Notes: generated from the letters alone by a model not told the origin. A stretch of DNA of 64,000 nucleotides from Lysobacter enzymogenes (GCF_023617245.1 NZ_CP067396.1:4774001-4838000); one strand, 5' to 3'; shown: positions 25,839 to 35,224, counted from the first letter of the stretch. Made by a program: numbers and translations.

Positions 25839-26849
25839 TTACGCCGCCGACTTCCACTGGCCCAGCGCCGCCAGGCCGTTGGCCTTGGCGCGCTCGTACA
25901 CGGTCTGCTGCGCCTTGGCGTAGTTGTTCACCAGGTCCTGCGACCACAGCTTCAGCGCCGCCGACTGCATCGCGCGGCCGTAGGAGAACGACAGCGGCCA
26001 CGGGTTCGGGCCCATCTGGTTCATGGCGTTGAGGTGGGCGGTGGCGTCCTCGTCGGACTGGCCGCCGGACAGGAACACGATGCCCGGCAGGGTCGCCGGC
26101 ACGGTCGACTTCAGGCACTGCAGGGTCGCCGCGGCGACGTCCTCGACGCTGGCCTGCTCGGCGGCGGTGGTGCCCGGCAGGACCATCGAGGCCTTCAGGA
26201 TCGTGCCTTCCAGCAGCACGCTGTGCTCGTACAGCGCGCCGAACAGCGAGCGCAGGGTGACTTCGGTGACTTCGAAGCAGGTGTCGATGTCGTGGCTGCC
26301 GTCCATGATCACTTCCGGCTCGACCATCGGCACCAGGCCCTGCTCCTGGCACAGCGCGGCGTAGCGCGCCAGCGCGTGGCTGTTGGCTTCGATGCAGGTG
26401 CCCGAGGGGATGTCGTCGCTGATGTTGATCACCGCGCGCCACTTGGCGAAGCGGGCGCCGAGCTTGTAGTACTCCTCCAGGCGCGCGCGCAGGCCGTCGA
26501 GGCCTTCGGTGACCACTTCGCCGGGGAAGCCGGCCAGCGGCTGCGGGCCCTTGTCGACCTTGATGCCCGGGATGATGCCGTGATCGGCCATGTGCTTGGC
26601 GAACGGCACGCCGGCCTTGGTCGACTGGCGCAGGGTTTCGTCGAACAGGATCGCGCCGGAGATGTAGTCGCTCAGGTTCGGCGTGGCCAGCAGCAGCTCG
26701 CGGTAGGCGCGGCGATTCTCTTCGGTGTTCTCGATGCCCACCCCGGCGAAGCGCTTGGCGATGGTGGTCGTCGACTCGTCGATCGCGATGATGCCCTTGC
26801 CCGCGGCGACCATGGCCTGGGCGGTTTCGGCAAGCTGTTCGATGCTCAT
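25839..26849 (-). CDS. fbaB: Class I fructose-bisphosphate aldolase
   Basis: Cleaves fructose 1,6-bisphosphate to the triose phosphates through a lysine Schiff base. 336 residues. It resembles the plant/animal-like class I enzymes: GKGIIAIDESTTTIAKRF near 18-35, GARFAKWRAVINI, VPMVEPEVIMDG, and the Schiff-base region LEGTILKASMVLPGTT near 220-235, then FLSGGQSDEDAT. AGGA stands 6 bases before the ATG at 26849. It is on the same strand as pyk, pgk and gapA, suggesting an ancestral glycolytic group now interrupted. Sold under fbaB or simply fba in relatives; the symbol is approximate. Confidence 0.92.
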   Translation of the reverse strand: MSIEQLAETAQAMVAAGKGIIAIDESTTTIAKRFAGVGIENTEENRRAYRELLLATPNLSDYISGAILFDETLRQSTKAGVPFAKHMADHGIIPGIKVDKGPQPLAGFPGEVVTEGLDGLRARLEEYYKLGARFAKWRAVINISDDIPSGTCIEANSHALARYAALCQEQGLVPMVEPEVIMDGSHDIDTCFEVTEVTLRSLFGALYEHSVLLEGTILKASMVLPGTTAAEQASVEDVAAATLQCLKSTVPATLPGIVFLSGGQSDEDATAHLNAMNQMGPNPWPLSFSYGRAMQSAALKLWSQDLVNNYAKAQQTVYERAKANGLAALGQWKSAA

Positions 26850-27127
26850 GGAGATCCTGCGGCAGCGGTGGGAAGCCCGCGATTATAGCCGCTGGCGGTG
26901 AACCTCGCCCCCTCGCTGCGCCTTCCGAATCAGGTACTTGCGCCCAGTTTCGGCGGTAACCGTTTTCAAGCGCGACAGGTCATCGATACCAACGCGCGCC
27001 GCCGCGCGCGGCGGCGGCCCGTTCAGTCGGCGCCTCGGCGCGGCGCCGCCACGCCCCGTCGCGATTGCGCGCGCCGGCCGCAACGCCTAGCCTGCGCACC
27101 CAAGATTCGCCGCCAAGGACTGCACCG

Positions 27128-28453
27128 ATGCCGTTGTTCGCCCGCTCCCTGCCGCAGACCGCCCTGCTCGCCGCCGCGCTCGCCGCCGCCGGAGTCGCCC
27201 ATGCCGGCCCCGCCGACGACGAATTCGCCGCCGCCGTCGCCGCCTGCAAGGCCGCGCCGAAATCCGGCACCCGCTATGTCGCCGTCACCGGCGCGTTCAT
27301 GCGGCCGGTGCCGCGCGCCGACGGCGGCGTGGTCGCGCGCATCCCCATCGCCGCGGCGGTGACGCTGGAATGCGAGCGCGACGGTTGGGTACGCGGCACC
27401 TCGGAACTGCCGCAGCCCTCGGTCGGCTGGATCCGCGCCGACCTGCTGCAGGCCAAGGCGCCGACCCTGGCCTCGCTCAACGCCGACTACGCCGCGGCCG
27501 CGCCCGACCAGCGCAAGACCGTGGCCGAGCGCATCGTCGCGCTGGCGCCGTACCAGGCGCCGGGCCACCAGTTGCTGATCGACACCTTGAGCAAGGCCGG
27601 CGACGCCGAAGGCGCGCGCAAGGCCGGCGAATTCCGCGACCGCATGCTCTCGCCCAAGCCCGAGCGCCTGAGCGGCGAACCCAAGCTGCTGTTCGTGGTC
27701 GAGCGCGGTTACGCCGCGCCGCTGGCGCGCATCGGCGACGACGGCCGCTTGCAGGACGCCGACGCCAGCACCCGCTATTTCCCGCCGCTGCGCGGCCTGT
27801 ATTTCTTCCGCCGCGGCGGCGCCGACGGCATCGCCCAGGTGCTCGACGTGGCGCTGTCCGACGTCACCGGCGAGGCGCACGTGCGGATCGCGCCGGCCAC
27901 CGCGCGCAGCGACCAGGCCCGCGGCCTGGCGACCAACTTCCCCGCCACCTCGGCCAAGCCGGCCGCCGACGCGGCGGCGCCCGCGGCCGCGCGCAAGGCC
28001 GCCGAGGACGCGCTGCGCGCCGGCCTGCGCCAGCAGAAGGTCGAGCGCGCGCAGATCGAACGCGCGCTCAAGGCCAAGCCCGACCACGAACGCGACCTGG
28101 GCATGGAGCTGCACAGCTTCGAGGCCGGCAGCGCCGGCCCGATGGCGATCGCCACGGTGGTGTGGAACCTGCCGGTCGCCGGCCCGGACCAGGTCGAGAC
28201 CAGCGTCGCCGCCTCGGCGATCCTGGAAGGCGACGGCAAGGGCGGCTACCGCGTAGTCGGCAGCCAGAGCAGCACCAACGGCGGCGACGCGACCGAATCG
28301 CCGCGCTTCTTCGACCGCCTCGACCTCGACGGCGACGGCGTGCCGGAGCTGATCTTCCAGGTCGGGCAGTACGAAGGCGTGGACTACCAGGTCTGGTCGC
28401 GCAAGAGCGGCCAGTGGAAGAAGGCCTACCAGGGCGGCTACGTCGGCGCCTGA
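27128..28453 (+). CDS. Secreted SH3-domain protein of unknown function
   Basis: 441 residues. Signal peptide 1-26 (HA/GPADDE). A bacterial SH3-like segment lies at about 50-105 (YVAVTGAFMRPVPRADGGVV ... CERDGWVRGT ... VGWIRADLL). The middle part 110-300 has no family I recognise. A charged helical stretch lies at 300-340. Near the C-terminus DLDGDGVPELIFQVG resembles an EF-hand/FG-GAP-type calcium loop. Probably periplasmic or surface-located. No neighbour explains it. The ATG at 27128 was chosen because it begins the signal peptide. Confidence 0.72.
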   Translation: MPLFARSLPQTALLAAALAAAGVAHAGPADDEFAAAVAACKAAPKSGTRYVAVTGAFMRPVPRADGGVVARIPIAAAVTLECERDGWVRGTSELPQPSVGWIRADLLQAKAPTLASLNADYAAAAPDQRKTVAERIVALAPYQAPGHQLLIDTLSKAGDAEGARKAGEFRDRMLSPKPERLSGEPKLLFVVERGYAAPLARIGDDGRLQDADASTRYFPPLRGLYFFRRGGADGIAQVLDVALSDVTGEAHVRIAPATARSDQARGLATNFPATSAKPAADAAAPAAARKAAEDALRAGLRQQKVERAQIERALKAKPDHERDLGMELHSFEAGSAGPMAIATVVWNLPVAGPDQVETSVAASAILEGDGKGGYRVVGSQSSTNGGDATESPRFFDRLDLDGDGVPELIFQVGQYEGVDYQVWSRKSGQWKKAYQGGYVGA

Positions 28454-28784
28454 GCGCTGGCGGTGCGGCCGGTCCTTATCGGCCGGCCCATCGCGTGATT
28501 CCGGCGAAAGCTGGAACCCGGTTTGATCAAGCGGTACGACGGAACCGGTTGGTTCCGTCGTAGTTGCGTTGTCGCGGTCGCGGCTTGCGCCGCTCCTACA
28601 GGGAGCTCCGGCGACAACGCCCCTGCCCCGTCATTCCGGCGAAAGCCGGAACCCATGTTGATCTCGCTTTCGCGGTTGCCCAGGCGAAGGACGGCGACTA
28701 CGACGGAACCGGGAGGTTCCGCCGTAATCGCATTGCCGCGGTCGCGGCTTGCGCCGCTCCTACAACACGCCCCGGCCGAAGCGC
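28454..28784. repeat. Mixed family A and C repeats
   Basis: No gene seen. Two same-direction family A copies lie at 28571-28601 and 28736-28764, and family C copies at about 28494-28516 (degenerate) and 28629-28656. The pieces alternate C-A-C-A and share spacer text (ACGACGGAACCGG at about 28538 and 28699), indicating a local duplication of an A+C unit of about 160 bp. Confidence 0.7.
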
Positions 28785-29738
28785 TCAGCCGTTGTAGGGC
28801 TGGAACTTATCGCGCGGCAACAGGCCTTCGAGTGTGGCGATCGAAGCGCTGCCGACCTGGCGATGCAGGTCGGCATTGGGCCGGTAGTGGCCGCTGTCGT
28901 TGCTCCAGCGGGTGATCTCGCCGTCGCGGAACGAGACTTCGCCCGCGTAGTAGACGTCGCCGCCGCGGGAAATGGCGGTGTGCCCGCCGGTGGCGCGCGC
29001 GCCGATCCACACCTGCGAGGGGTTCGACACCGGAATCACGAACACGAAGTCGCCGTTGGCCGCGGCGCGCTGGCCCGTGCTCGGGTCGGTCAGGTGATAG
29101 CGGCCGTCGCCGTCCTTGCCCAGTTCCTGGTGCGGCTGGCGGCCGCGCACGTCGTCCTGGTTGCGGATGCGCTCGACGTCGGGCCGCTGCGGGGTGGCCG
29201 CCAGCTGCACCATGTTGTCGACGCGATCGTCGATCAGCGGCCTGAAGCGGGCTTCCGCCGCCGCCGGGATCGGGTTCTTGACCAGCGCGTTGAGCTGGCT
29301 GGCGGCGGATTCGATCCCCGACCAATGCTTCTCCTGTTCGCGCGCGCGCTCGGCGTTGACCTGCGGCCCTTCGGGATGGGCCGCGCGCCGCGAGGCGGCG
29401 TTCTCGCGTTCGGTCGCGACCTCGCCCCTGTAGGCGTCCATCGCGCCCTGCACCACTTCGCGGTAACGCTGCATGCGCTGCTCGGGAGTGAGATCGGCCT
29501 GCGCGGGCTGCGGCGCCTGCGCGCCGGGCTCGGCCCACTGGCCCGGGCCGTTGCGCTGCCAGTCCAGCGCCGGCCCCTGCTCCGGGCCCGCCGGCTGTTG
29601 CTGCCGCGCGTGGCGGTCGCCGAGGTGTTCGTTCAAGGCCCTGACGTCGTAGCTCGGGCCGGCCTGTTCCGGCGCGGCCTGCGCCTGTTGCGGCTCCTGG
29701 CCCTGTTCTTGTTCCTGTCCGGAAATGCGCAGTTTCAT
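28785..29738 (-). CDS. Candidate secreted effector with SGHYRP-type C-terminal domain
   Basis: 317 residues. No signal peptide. Residues 1-85 are Gln/Pro-rich and disordered. A helical middle runs from about 85 to 200. The C-terminal third (about 205-317) has beta-strand character: GDFVFVIPVSNPSQVWIG, TGGHTAISRGGDVYYAGEVS, ITRWSNDSGHYRPNADL. The combination of HTAI, YYAGEV and SNDSGHYRP recalls a C-terminal module I associate with bacterial effector and polymorphic-toxin-like proteins, but I cannot confirm this without a search. No immunity or VgrG/PAAR gene is adjacent. The ATG at 29738 is the only start giving the full frame. Confidence 0.55.
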   Translation of the reverse strand: MKLRISGQEQEQGQEPQQAQAAPEQAGPSYDVRALNEHLGDRHARQQQPAGPEQGPALDWQRNGPGQWAEPGAQAPQPAQADLTPEQRMQRYREVVQGAMDAYRGEVATERENAASRRAAHPEGPQVNAERAREQEKHWSGIESAASQLNALVKNPIPAAAEARFRPLIDDRVDNMVQLAATPQRPDVERIRNQDDVRGRQPHQELGKDGDGRYHLTDPSTGQRAAANGDFVFVIPVSNPSQVWIGARATGGHTAISRGGDVYYAGEVSFRDGEITRWSNDSGHYRPNADLHRQVGSASIATLEGLLPRDKFQPYNG

Positions 29739-29841
29739 GCTCTGGACTCCTGTGGGGGAAGAAACACACGAAAACGCGAACGCACCGGTCCTACGGGCCG
29801 GCGCGATGCGATCGGCGACGGTCGCAGCGCGACCGCGCGGC

Positions 29842-31308
29842 TTACAGTTCGCCCAGTCCTTCGGCGCTGCCGCCGTCGCCCACCTGCAGCAGGCGCAGGG
29901 TATTGGTCGCGCCGTGCTGCTCCATGGTGTCGCCGCTGGTGAAGATCATCCGCTCGCCGGCTTCGAGCATGCCGGCGTCGAACAACTGCTTGACCACGTT
30001 GCGCGCGGCGTCGCGCGAGGCCATGCCGCGGCTGTCGAAATCGATCGGATAGACGTCGCGCATCAGCGCCATCTGCCGGCGCGCGCCGGCATGGCGCGAG
30101 AACGCGTAGATCGGCGCGTTCGAGCGGAAGCGCGAGAGGAAACGCACGGTGCCGCCGGATTCGGTCATCGCCACGATCGCGCGCACGCCGATGTGCTCGG
30201 ACAGGAACATCGCCGCCATGGCGATGGCCTGGTCGGCGCGCTGCAGGTTGCGCGGCGCGGCCTCGAAATCGGTGTCGTGGTCGAACTGGCGCTCGGCGCC
30301 CAGACAGATGCGCGACATCGCCTCGACCGCCTTGACCGGATAGCGGCCGGCGGCGGATTCCTGCGACAGCATCACCGCGTCGGTGCCGTCGATGACCGCG
30401 TTGGCGACGTCGAGCACTTCGGCGCGGGTCGGGATCGGGTTGTCGACCATCGACTGCAGCATCTGGGTGGCGGTGATCACCACCCGGTTGCGCGCCAGCG
30501 ATTCGCGAATAATCTTCTTCTGCAGGCCCGGCAGTTCGGCGTCGCCGATCTCGACGCCGAGGTCGCCGCGCGCGACCATGACCACGTCGCTGGCTTCCAC
30601 GATCTCGGCCAGGTTCTCGATCGCCTCGGCGCGCTCGATCTTCGACACCAGCGCCGCCTCGCTGCCGGCGGCGCGGGCGATGGCGCGGGCGTCGTTCATG
30701 TCCTGCGCATTGCGGCAGAACGAGACCGCGATGAAGTCCACGCCGATCTGCGCGGCCACGCCGATCAGTTCCTTGTCGCGCTCGGTCAGCGCGCCCAGCG
30801 ACAGGCCGCCGCCGAGCTTGTTGAGGCCCTTGCGGTCCGACAGCGCGCCGTCGTTGAGCACGGTGGTGACGATGCGCTCGCCTTCGACCGCGCCGACGCG
30901 CAGTTGCAGCAGGCCGTCGTCGAGCAGCAGCACGTCGCCGGGGGCGACGTCGCCGGGCAGGCCGAGGTAGCTCACGCCGACCTCGCGCAGGTTGCCCGGC
31001 GGCGGATTGTCCTTGGCGATCAGGTCGAAGCGGTCGCCGGCCTTGAGCAGCACGCGGCCTTCGGCGAAACGTTCGATGCGGATCTTCGGGCCCGGCAGGT
31101 CGGCGAGAATGCCCACTTCCACCCCGACCCGCTGCGCCGCCTCGCGCACCGCTTCGGCGCGCGCGACCTGCGAGGACGGATCGCCGTGGGAAAAGTTCAG
31201 GCGGACCACGTCGACGCCGGCCTTGAGCAGGGCGTCGAGAACGCCCGGCGGATCGGTGGCCGGGCCGAGCGTGGCGAGGATCTTGGTGCGTCGCGGACTG
31301 TGGGACAT
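29842..31308 (-). CDS. pyk: Pyruvate kinase
   Basis: Converts phosphoenolpyruvate plus ADP to pyruvate plus ATP. 488 residues. N-terminal RRTKILATLGPATDPPGVLD and VRLNFSHGDPSSQVARAEAV, the active-site region VSKIERAEAIENLAEIVEAS, MVARGDLGVEIGDAELPGLQ, and the C-terminal allosteric domain (IVAMTESGGTVRFLSRFRSN). This is the single-copy type II-like enzyme in length. It lies on the minus strand with pgk about 2.7 kb upstream and the aldolase about 3 kb downstream. Confidence 0.96.
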   Translation of the reverse strand: MSHSPRRTKILATLGPATDPPGVLDALLKAGVDVVRLNFSHGDPSSQVARAEAVREAAQRVGVEVGILADLPGPKIRIERFAEGRVLLKAGDRFDLIAKDNPPPGNLREVGVSYLGLPGDVAPGDVLLLDDGLLQLRVGAVEGERIVTTVLNDGALSDRKGLNKLGGGLSLGALTERDKELIGVAAQIGVDFIAVSFCRNAQDMNDARAIARAAGSEAALVSKIERAEAIENLAEIVEASDVVMVARGDLGVEIGDAELPGLQKKIIRESLARNRVVITATQMLQSMVDNPIPTRAEVLDVANAVIDGTDAVMLSQESAAGRYPVKAVEAMSRICLGAERQFDHDTDFEAAPRNLQRADQAIAMAAMFLSEHIGVRAIVAMTESGGTVRFLSRFRSNAPIYAFSRHAGARRQMALMRDVYPIDFDSRGMASRDAARNVVKQLFDAGMLEAGERMIFTSGDTMEQHGATNTLRLLQVGDGGSAEGLGEL

Positions 31309-31502
31309 GGCAGACTCTCTGGACTGCCGGCCACGCTAGCATAGCTTGGCTGCATTGCGCGGACCCGGCGGCGCAGCGGCCGGCACGCGCAAACGCCGTA
31401 TATCGCACTGCGCGCGGCGCATACCGCGGCGCATGTCACCCTTCCGCACCGCACCGCCGCGCGGCTTCGCCGCGACCGGTTCCACCGCCTCCCGGACGCA
31501 CC

Positions 31503-32129
31503 ATGCCCTTGCCTCTTTCGCCGCACAGCCAGGCCATCGCCGACTTCCTCGCCGCGCTCGACGGCTTCCCTGTGCTGCAGGGTCCGCGCGTGCGCCTGCG
31601 CGGCCCGCGCGAGGACGATGCCGCGGCGTTGTTCGCGCTGTTCGGCGACGCGCGGGTGACCCGCTTCTGGAGCCGGCCGCCGATGCAGGACATCGCCGAG
31701 GCGCGCGAACTGATCGAGCAGATCCACGCCGGCATGCAGGCGCGCAGCCTGCTCAACTGGGCGATCGCCGACGAGACCGACGCGCTGGTCGGCACCTGCA
31801 CGCTGTTCCGCTTCGACGCCGCGCACCGCCGCGCCGAACTCGGCTACGCGCTGCACGCGGACCACTGGGGCCGCGGGCTGGCGAGCGAGGCGACCGCGCT
31901 GGCGCTGGATTGGGCGGTCGACCGCGTGGGCCTGCACCGCATCGACGCCGGCATCGACCCGGACAACCAGGCCTCGCGCGCGCTGCTGCACCGCCACGGC
32001 TTCCTCACCGAAGGCCGGCAGCGCGAGAGCTTCTTCGTCGGCGAGCGGGTCACCGACAGCGAATTGCTGGGCTTGCTGGCCAGCGACTGGCGGCAACGGC
32101 GCGCGACGGCCGCCGCGGCGTTGCGCTAA
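31503..32129 (+). CDS. GNAT-family N-acetyltransferase
   Basis: 208 residues, RimJ/RimL-like. LQGPRVRLRGPREDDAAALF near 24-43, LGYALHADHWGRGLASEATA (acetyl-CoA loop GRGLAS) near 116-135, and DPDNQASRALLHRHGFLTEG near 158-177. The frame starts 33 residues before the domain. Divergent from pyk by 194 bp. Substrate unknown. Confidence 0.87.
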   Translation: MPLPLSPHSQAIADFLAALDGFPVLQGPRVRLRGPREDDAAALFALFGDARVTRFWSRPPMQDIAEARELIEQIHAGMQARSLLNWAIADETDALVGTCTLFRFDAAHRRAELGYALHADHWGRGLASEATALALDWAVDRVGLHRIDAGIDPDNQASRALLHRHGFLTEGRQRESFFVGERVTDSELLGLLASDWRQRRATAAAALR

Positions 32130-32434
32130 GCCACCTGCGCAGCTGCGCGCGCCCAGTCGCGCGCTCGAGCCGCCGCGAATCGGGCGCAGCTTCGTGCGCC
32201 GACCGCGATGCCGACCGTGGGAGGGACTTCAGTCCCGACGCTGTGCGCCCAGGCGGCGCGGAGCGGCCGGCAGAACATCGGGACCGAAGCCCCTCCCACC
32301 CAGCCGATCCCCTGGCGATCCGCTCCTGGCCCCTCCCCTGAACACTGGCCCGCGCGGCGATCGCGACGCGGGTGCGGCCGCGGACGCGCGCCGCCTCGTC
32401 GCGACGGCGGCGTCCGCGAGCGCCGGGCGGACGG
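32130..32434. repeat. Family B variant element in gene gap
   Basis: Diverged family B hairpin at 32217-32299: the left arm GTGGGAGGGACTTCAGTCCC reads ACTTCAGT where most copies have CCTTCAGG. No gene seen in the rest of the gap. Confidence 0.72.
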
Positions 32435-32659
32435 TCAGCTTTCGACCGCGCAGCCCTGGGTGAAACGCTTGTTGCTGCCGCTGGTGTCGCCCCAGCGGCC
32501 ATCGGCCGCACCGCAACCGGCGGTCCAGCGACCGATCTGCGCGCCTTCGGCGTTGTAGTAGGTCCAGGTGCCCTGCCAGCTGTTGGCCAGCGCGGCGAAC
32601 GACATCGTGCCCGCCAGCGCCACGGCGAAGGCCGCGGAGAAGAATCCGATACGACGCAT
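32435..32659 (-). CDS. Small secreted Cys-containing protein (DUF6289-like)
   Basis: 74 residues. Signal peptide 1-25 (ALA/NSWQG). The mature part of about 49 residues has the pattern YYNAEGAQIGRWTAGCG...GRWGD...QGC, with two Cys that could form a disulfide. A second, related small gene lies 241 bp upstream on the same strand (32901-33131). I associate the pattern with DUF6289-type proteins of Lysobacter relatives, but the name is from memory. Function unknown. Confidence 0.65.
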   Translation of the reverse strand: MRRIGFFSAAFAVALAGTMSFAALANSWQGTWTYYNAEGAQIGRWTAGCGAADGRWGDTSGSNKRFTQGCAVES

Positions 32660-32900
32660 GTGCCTGCTCTCCCGAGTTCGCGGCGCTCATTCGCCGCGCA
32701 AGCACGCTAGCCGAGCGCGGTCGCGCGGTGTGCGAGCGGCTGTCACCTCGGATGTCATGCCGTTGCGTAAGCGTGATTGGCTTCGCTTTTGGCGTTTTTT
32801 GGCCGCGGCGCAAACGGCGGAAGGGGCCGCGGTCGCGCGGCCGGGCGCGCGAGAGCGCGCATGACAGCGCGGACGCGGCCCCTGTTCCGCGCGGGCCCGC

Positions 32901-33131
32901 TTACAGGCAGATCGTCGGCGAATCCTTCCAGCGGTCGGTCCTGACGCCCCACTGGCTGAAGTGCACGTTGTCGCAGTCGTTGACCCAGCGCCCGACCACG
33001 TGTCCCTGGTCGTCGTAGAAGTCGCGCTGGTAGCCCGGCGCCAGCGGCGGATACTGCGGGATCGATACCGCGCTGGTCGCCATCAGCGCGACCAACAGTC
33101 CCAGTGCGGCGGCTTGAAGCTTGCGGCTCAT
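32901..33131 (-). CDS. Small secreted Cys-containing protein, paralogue
   Basis: 76 residues. Signal-like hydrophobic start (residues 5-23), then FYDDQGHVVGRWVNDCDNVH and WKDSPTICL. The layout (aromatic pair, D/E-G turn, V/I-GRW, Cys, RW, Cys near the end) matches the neighbouring 32435 gene. Likely a tandem-duplication pair exported to periplasm or medium. The 241-bp gap between them is A/T-richer at 32760-32820 and may carry a separate promoter. Confidence 0.62.
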   Translation of the reverse strand: MSRKLQAAALGLLVALMATSAVSIPQYPPLAPGYQRDFYDDQGHVVGRWVNDCDNVHFSQWGVRTDRWKDSPTICL

Positions 33132-33394
33132 CGCTCGTTACTCCGGTGCGCGGCCTCCTTGGCCGCGAGCGGACGCTAGCATGCGCGCGGCGCGCGCCGC
33201 GCCCGACCGCGCCGTGATCGCAGTCGCGAAAACGCGGCGGTGCTCGGGCCCCGGCGACGGACGGACGACCGGTTCGGCCGGGCCGCGATCGCCAACATGA
33301 CGCGCGCCGATGCGCGAGGGCCGCGCCAACGAAGCCGCGCCAACGGAAGCGGCCGCGAGTGCGGCCGCTGCGATATCCACCGATGCCGCCGCGC

Positions 33395-34045
33395 TCAGGC
33401 GGCGAGTAATGCCGGCAACTGCGCCGGCGCCGTGGCGATGCGCTGCGCGCCGGCCTGGCGCAGTTCCTGTTCGCTGCCGAAGCCCCACAGCACGCCGACG
33501 CCGGCCATGCCGTGCTGGGCCGCGCCTTCGATGTCCATGCGCCGGTCGCCGATCATCACGCACTGCGCCGGGGTCAGGCCGAAACGGCCCAGCGCCTCGC
33601 CGATCAGCTCGACCTTGTGGGTCAGGCGGCCGTCGTCGGTGCAGCCGACGATGTCCTCGAAGTGCGCGCCGAACGGCAAGTGCTCGAGGATCTTGCGCGC
33701 GTTGTTCTCGTTCTTGGCGGTGACCACGGCCATGCGGTAACCGGCCGCGCGCAGGCCGTCGAGCAGTTCGGCGATGCCGTCGTAGACGCTGTGCTCGGTC
33801 CAACCTTCGCGGCCGTAGCGCTCCAGGTACAGCGCCACCGCCTGCTCGACCTTGTCCTCGTCGCCCAACAGCGGCTGGAAGCTGGTGCGCAGCGCCGGGC
33901 CGATCCAGCCGCGCAGCGCCTGCGGGTCGGGCACCGGGTGGCGCATGGTCTCCAGCGCATAGGCGATCGAGCGGGTGATGCCGACCGAGGAATCGATCAG
34001 GGTGCCGTCGAGATCGAAGAACAACACCGGTTGTTGTGCGCTCAT
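33395..34045 (-). CDS. HAD-family phosphatase (phosphoglycolate-phosphatase-like)
   Basis: 216 residues of the HAD superfamily, subclass I cap. Motif I FFDLDGTLIDSS (nucleophile Asp near residue 10), motif II VVTAKNE (Thr in place of the common Ser), motif III Lys near KVELIGEAL, and motif IV MIGDRRMDIEGA. Resembles phosphoglycolate phosphatase and PpaX-like enzymes. It follows pgk by 3 bases, so it is in the same operon and could deal with a glycolytic side product such as 2-phosphoglycolate; that link is inference. Confidence 0.87.
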   Translation of the reverse strand: MSAQQPVLFFDLDGTLIDSSVGITRSIAYALETMRHPVPDPQALRGWIGPALRTSFQPLLGDEDKVEQAVALYLERYGREGWTEHSVYDGIAELLDGLRAAGYRMAVVTAKNENNARKILEHLPFGAHFEDIVGCTDDGRLTHKVELIGEALGRFGLTPAQCVMIGDRRMDIEGAAQHGMAGVGVLWGFGSEQELRQAGAQRIATAPAQLPALLAA

Positions 34046-34048
34046 CGC

Positions 34049-35224
34049 TCAGCCCGCGCGCTGCTTGAGCGCGGCCACCGCCGGCAGTTCCTTGCCTTCC
34101 AGGAACTCCAGGAACGCGCCGCCGCCGGTGGAGATGTAACCCACCTGCCCGGCGATGCCGTACTTGTCGACCGCCGCGAGGGTGTCGCCGCCGCCGGCGA
34201 TGGAGAACGCCTTCGACGCGGCGATCGCGCGCGCCAAGGCTTCGGTGCCCTTGCCGAAGGCGTCGAATTCGAACACGCCGACGGGACCGTTCCAGACCAC
34301 GGTGCCGGCCTGCGCGATCATCTGCGCGTAGCGCGCGGCGGTGTCCGGGCCGATGTCGAGGATCATGTCGTCGGCGCCGACCGCGTCGACCGCCTTGACC
34401 GTGGCCGGCGCATCGGCGGCGAACGCCGGGGCGACCACGACGTCGGTCGGCACCGGGATGTCGGCGCCGCGCGCCTGGGCGTCGGCCATGATCTTCTTCG
34501 CGGTGTCGATCAGGTCGTTCTCGACCAGCGACTTGCCGACGTTGTGGCCCATCGCGGCGATGAAGGTGTTGGCGATGCCGCCGCCGACGATGAGCTGGTC
34601 GACCTTGGACACCAGCGAGGACAGCAGCTCCAGCTTGGTCGAGACCTTGGAACCGGCGACGATCGCCAGCAACGGCCGCGCCGGGTTGTCCAGCGCCTGC
34701 GCCAGCGCGTCCAGCTCGGCCATCAGCAGCGGGCCGCCGGCGGCGGTCTTGGCGTAGCGGATCGCGCCGTGGGTCGAGGCCTGGGCGCGGTGGGCGGTGC
34801 CGAAGGCGTCCATGACGAACACGTCGCACAGCGCCGCGTACTTCTTCGCCAGCGCCTCGTCGTCCTTGCCCTCGCCGACGTTCATGCGGCAATTCTCCAG
34901 CAGCACCAGCTGGCCGGGCGCGACTTCGACGCCATCGACCCAATCCTTGACCAGCGGCACCTCGATGCCGAGCAGTTCGGACAGGCGCGCGGCCACCGGC
35001 GCCAGCGAATCGGCCTGGCTCCACTGGCCTTCCTTGGGCCGGCCCAGGTGCGAGGTCACCATCACCGCCGCGCCCTTCTCCAGCGCCAGCTTCAGCGTCG
35101 GGATCGCGGCGAGGATGCGCTGCTCGGAGGTGATGCGGCCATCGTCGATGGGGACGTTGAGATCTTCGCGGATCAGCACTCGCTTGCCGGCGAGATCTAG
35201 GTCGGTCATGCGGACGATGGACAC
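34049..35224 (-). CDS. pgk: Phosphoglycerate kinase
   Basis: Transfers phosphate from 1,3-bisphosphoglycerate to ADP. I use the GTG at 35224 (VSIVRMTDLDLAGKRVLIRE, 391 residues) because AGGAGG stands 4 bases upstream and the length fits xanthomonad enzymes; the ATG at 35209 is 15 bases in and has no well-placed site. Motifs: VLIREDLNVP, VMVTSHLGRPKEG, VFVMDAFGTAHRAQAST, KVSTKLELL, and nucleotide-binding VVWNGPVGVFE and GGGDTLAAV. The downstream HAD phosphatase starts 3 bases after its stop. Confidence 0.96.
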   Translation of the reverse strand: MSIVRMTDLDLAGKRVLIREDLNVPIDDGRITSEQRILAAIPTLKLALEKGAAVMVTSHLGRPKEGQWSQADSLAPVAARLSELLGIEVPLVKDWVDGVEVAPGQLVLLENCRMNVGEGKDDEALAKKYAALCDVFVMDAFGTAHRAQASTHGAIRYAKTAAGGPLLMAELDALAQALDNPARPLLAIVAGSKVSTKLELLSSLVSKVDQLIVGGGIANTFIAAMGHNVGKSLVENDLIDTAKKIMADAQARGADIPVPTDVVVAPAFAADAPATVKAVDAVGADDMILDIGPDTAARYAQMIAQAGTVVWNGPVGVFEFDAFGKGTEALARAIAASKAFSIAGGGDTLAAVDKYGIAGQVGYISTGGGAFLEFLEGKELPAVAALKQRAG

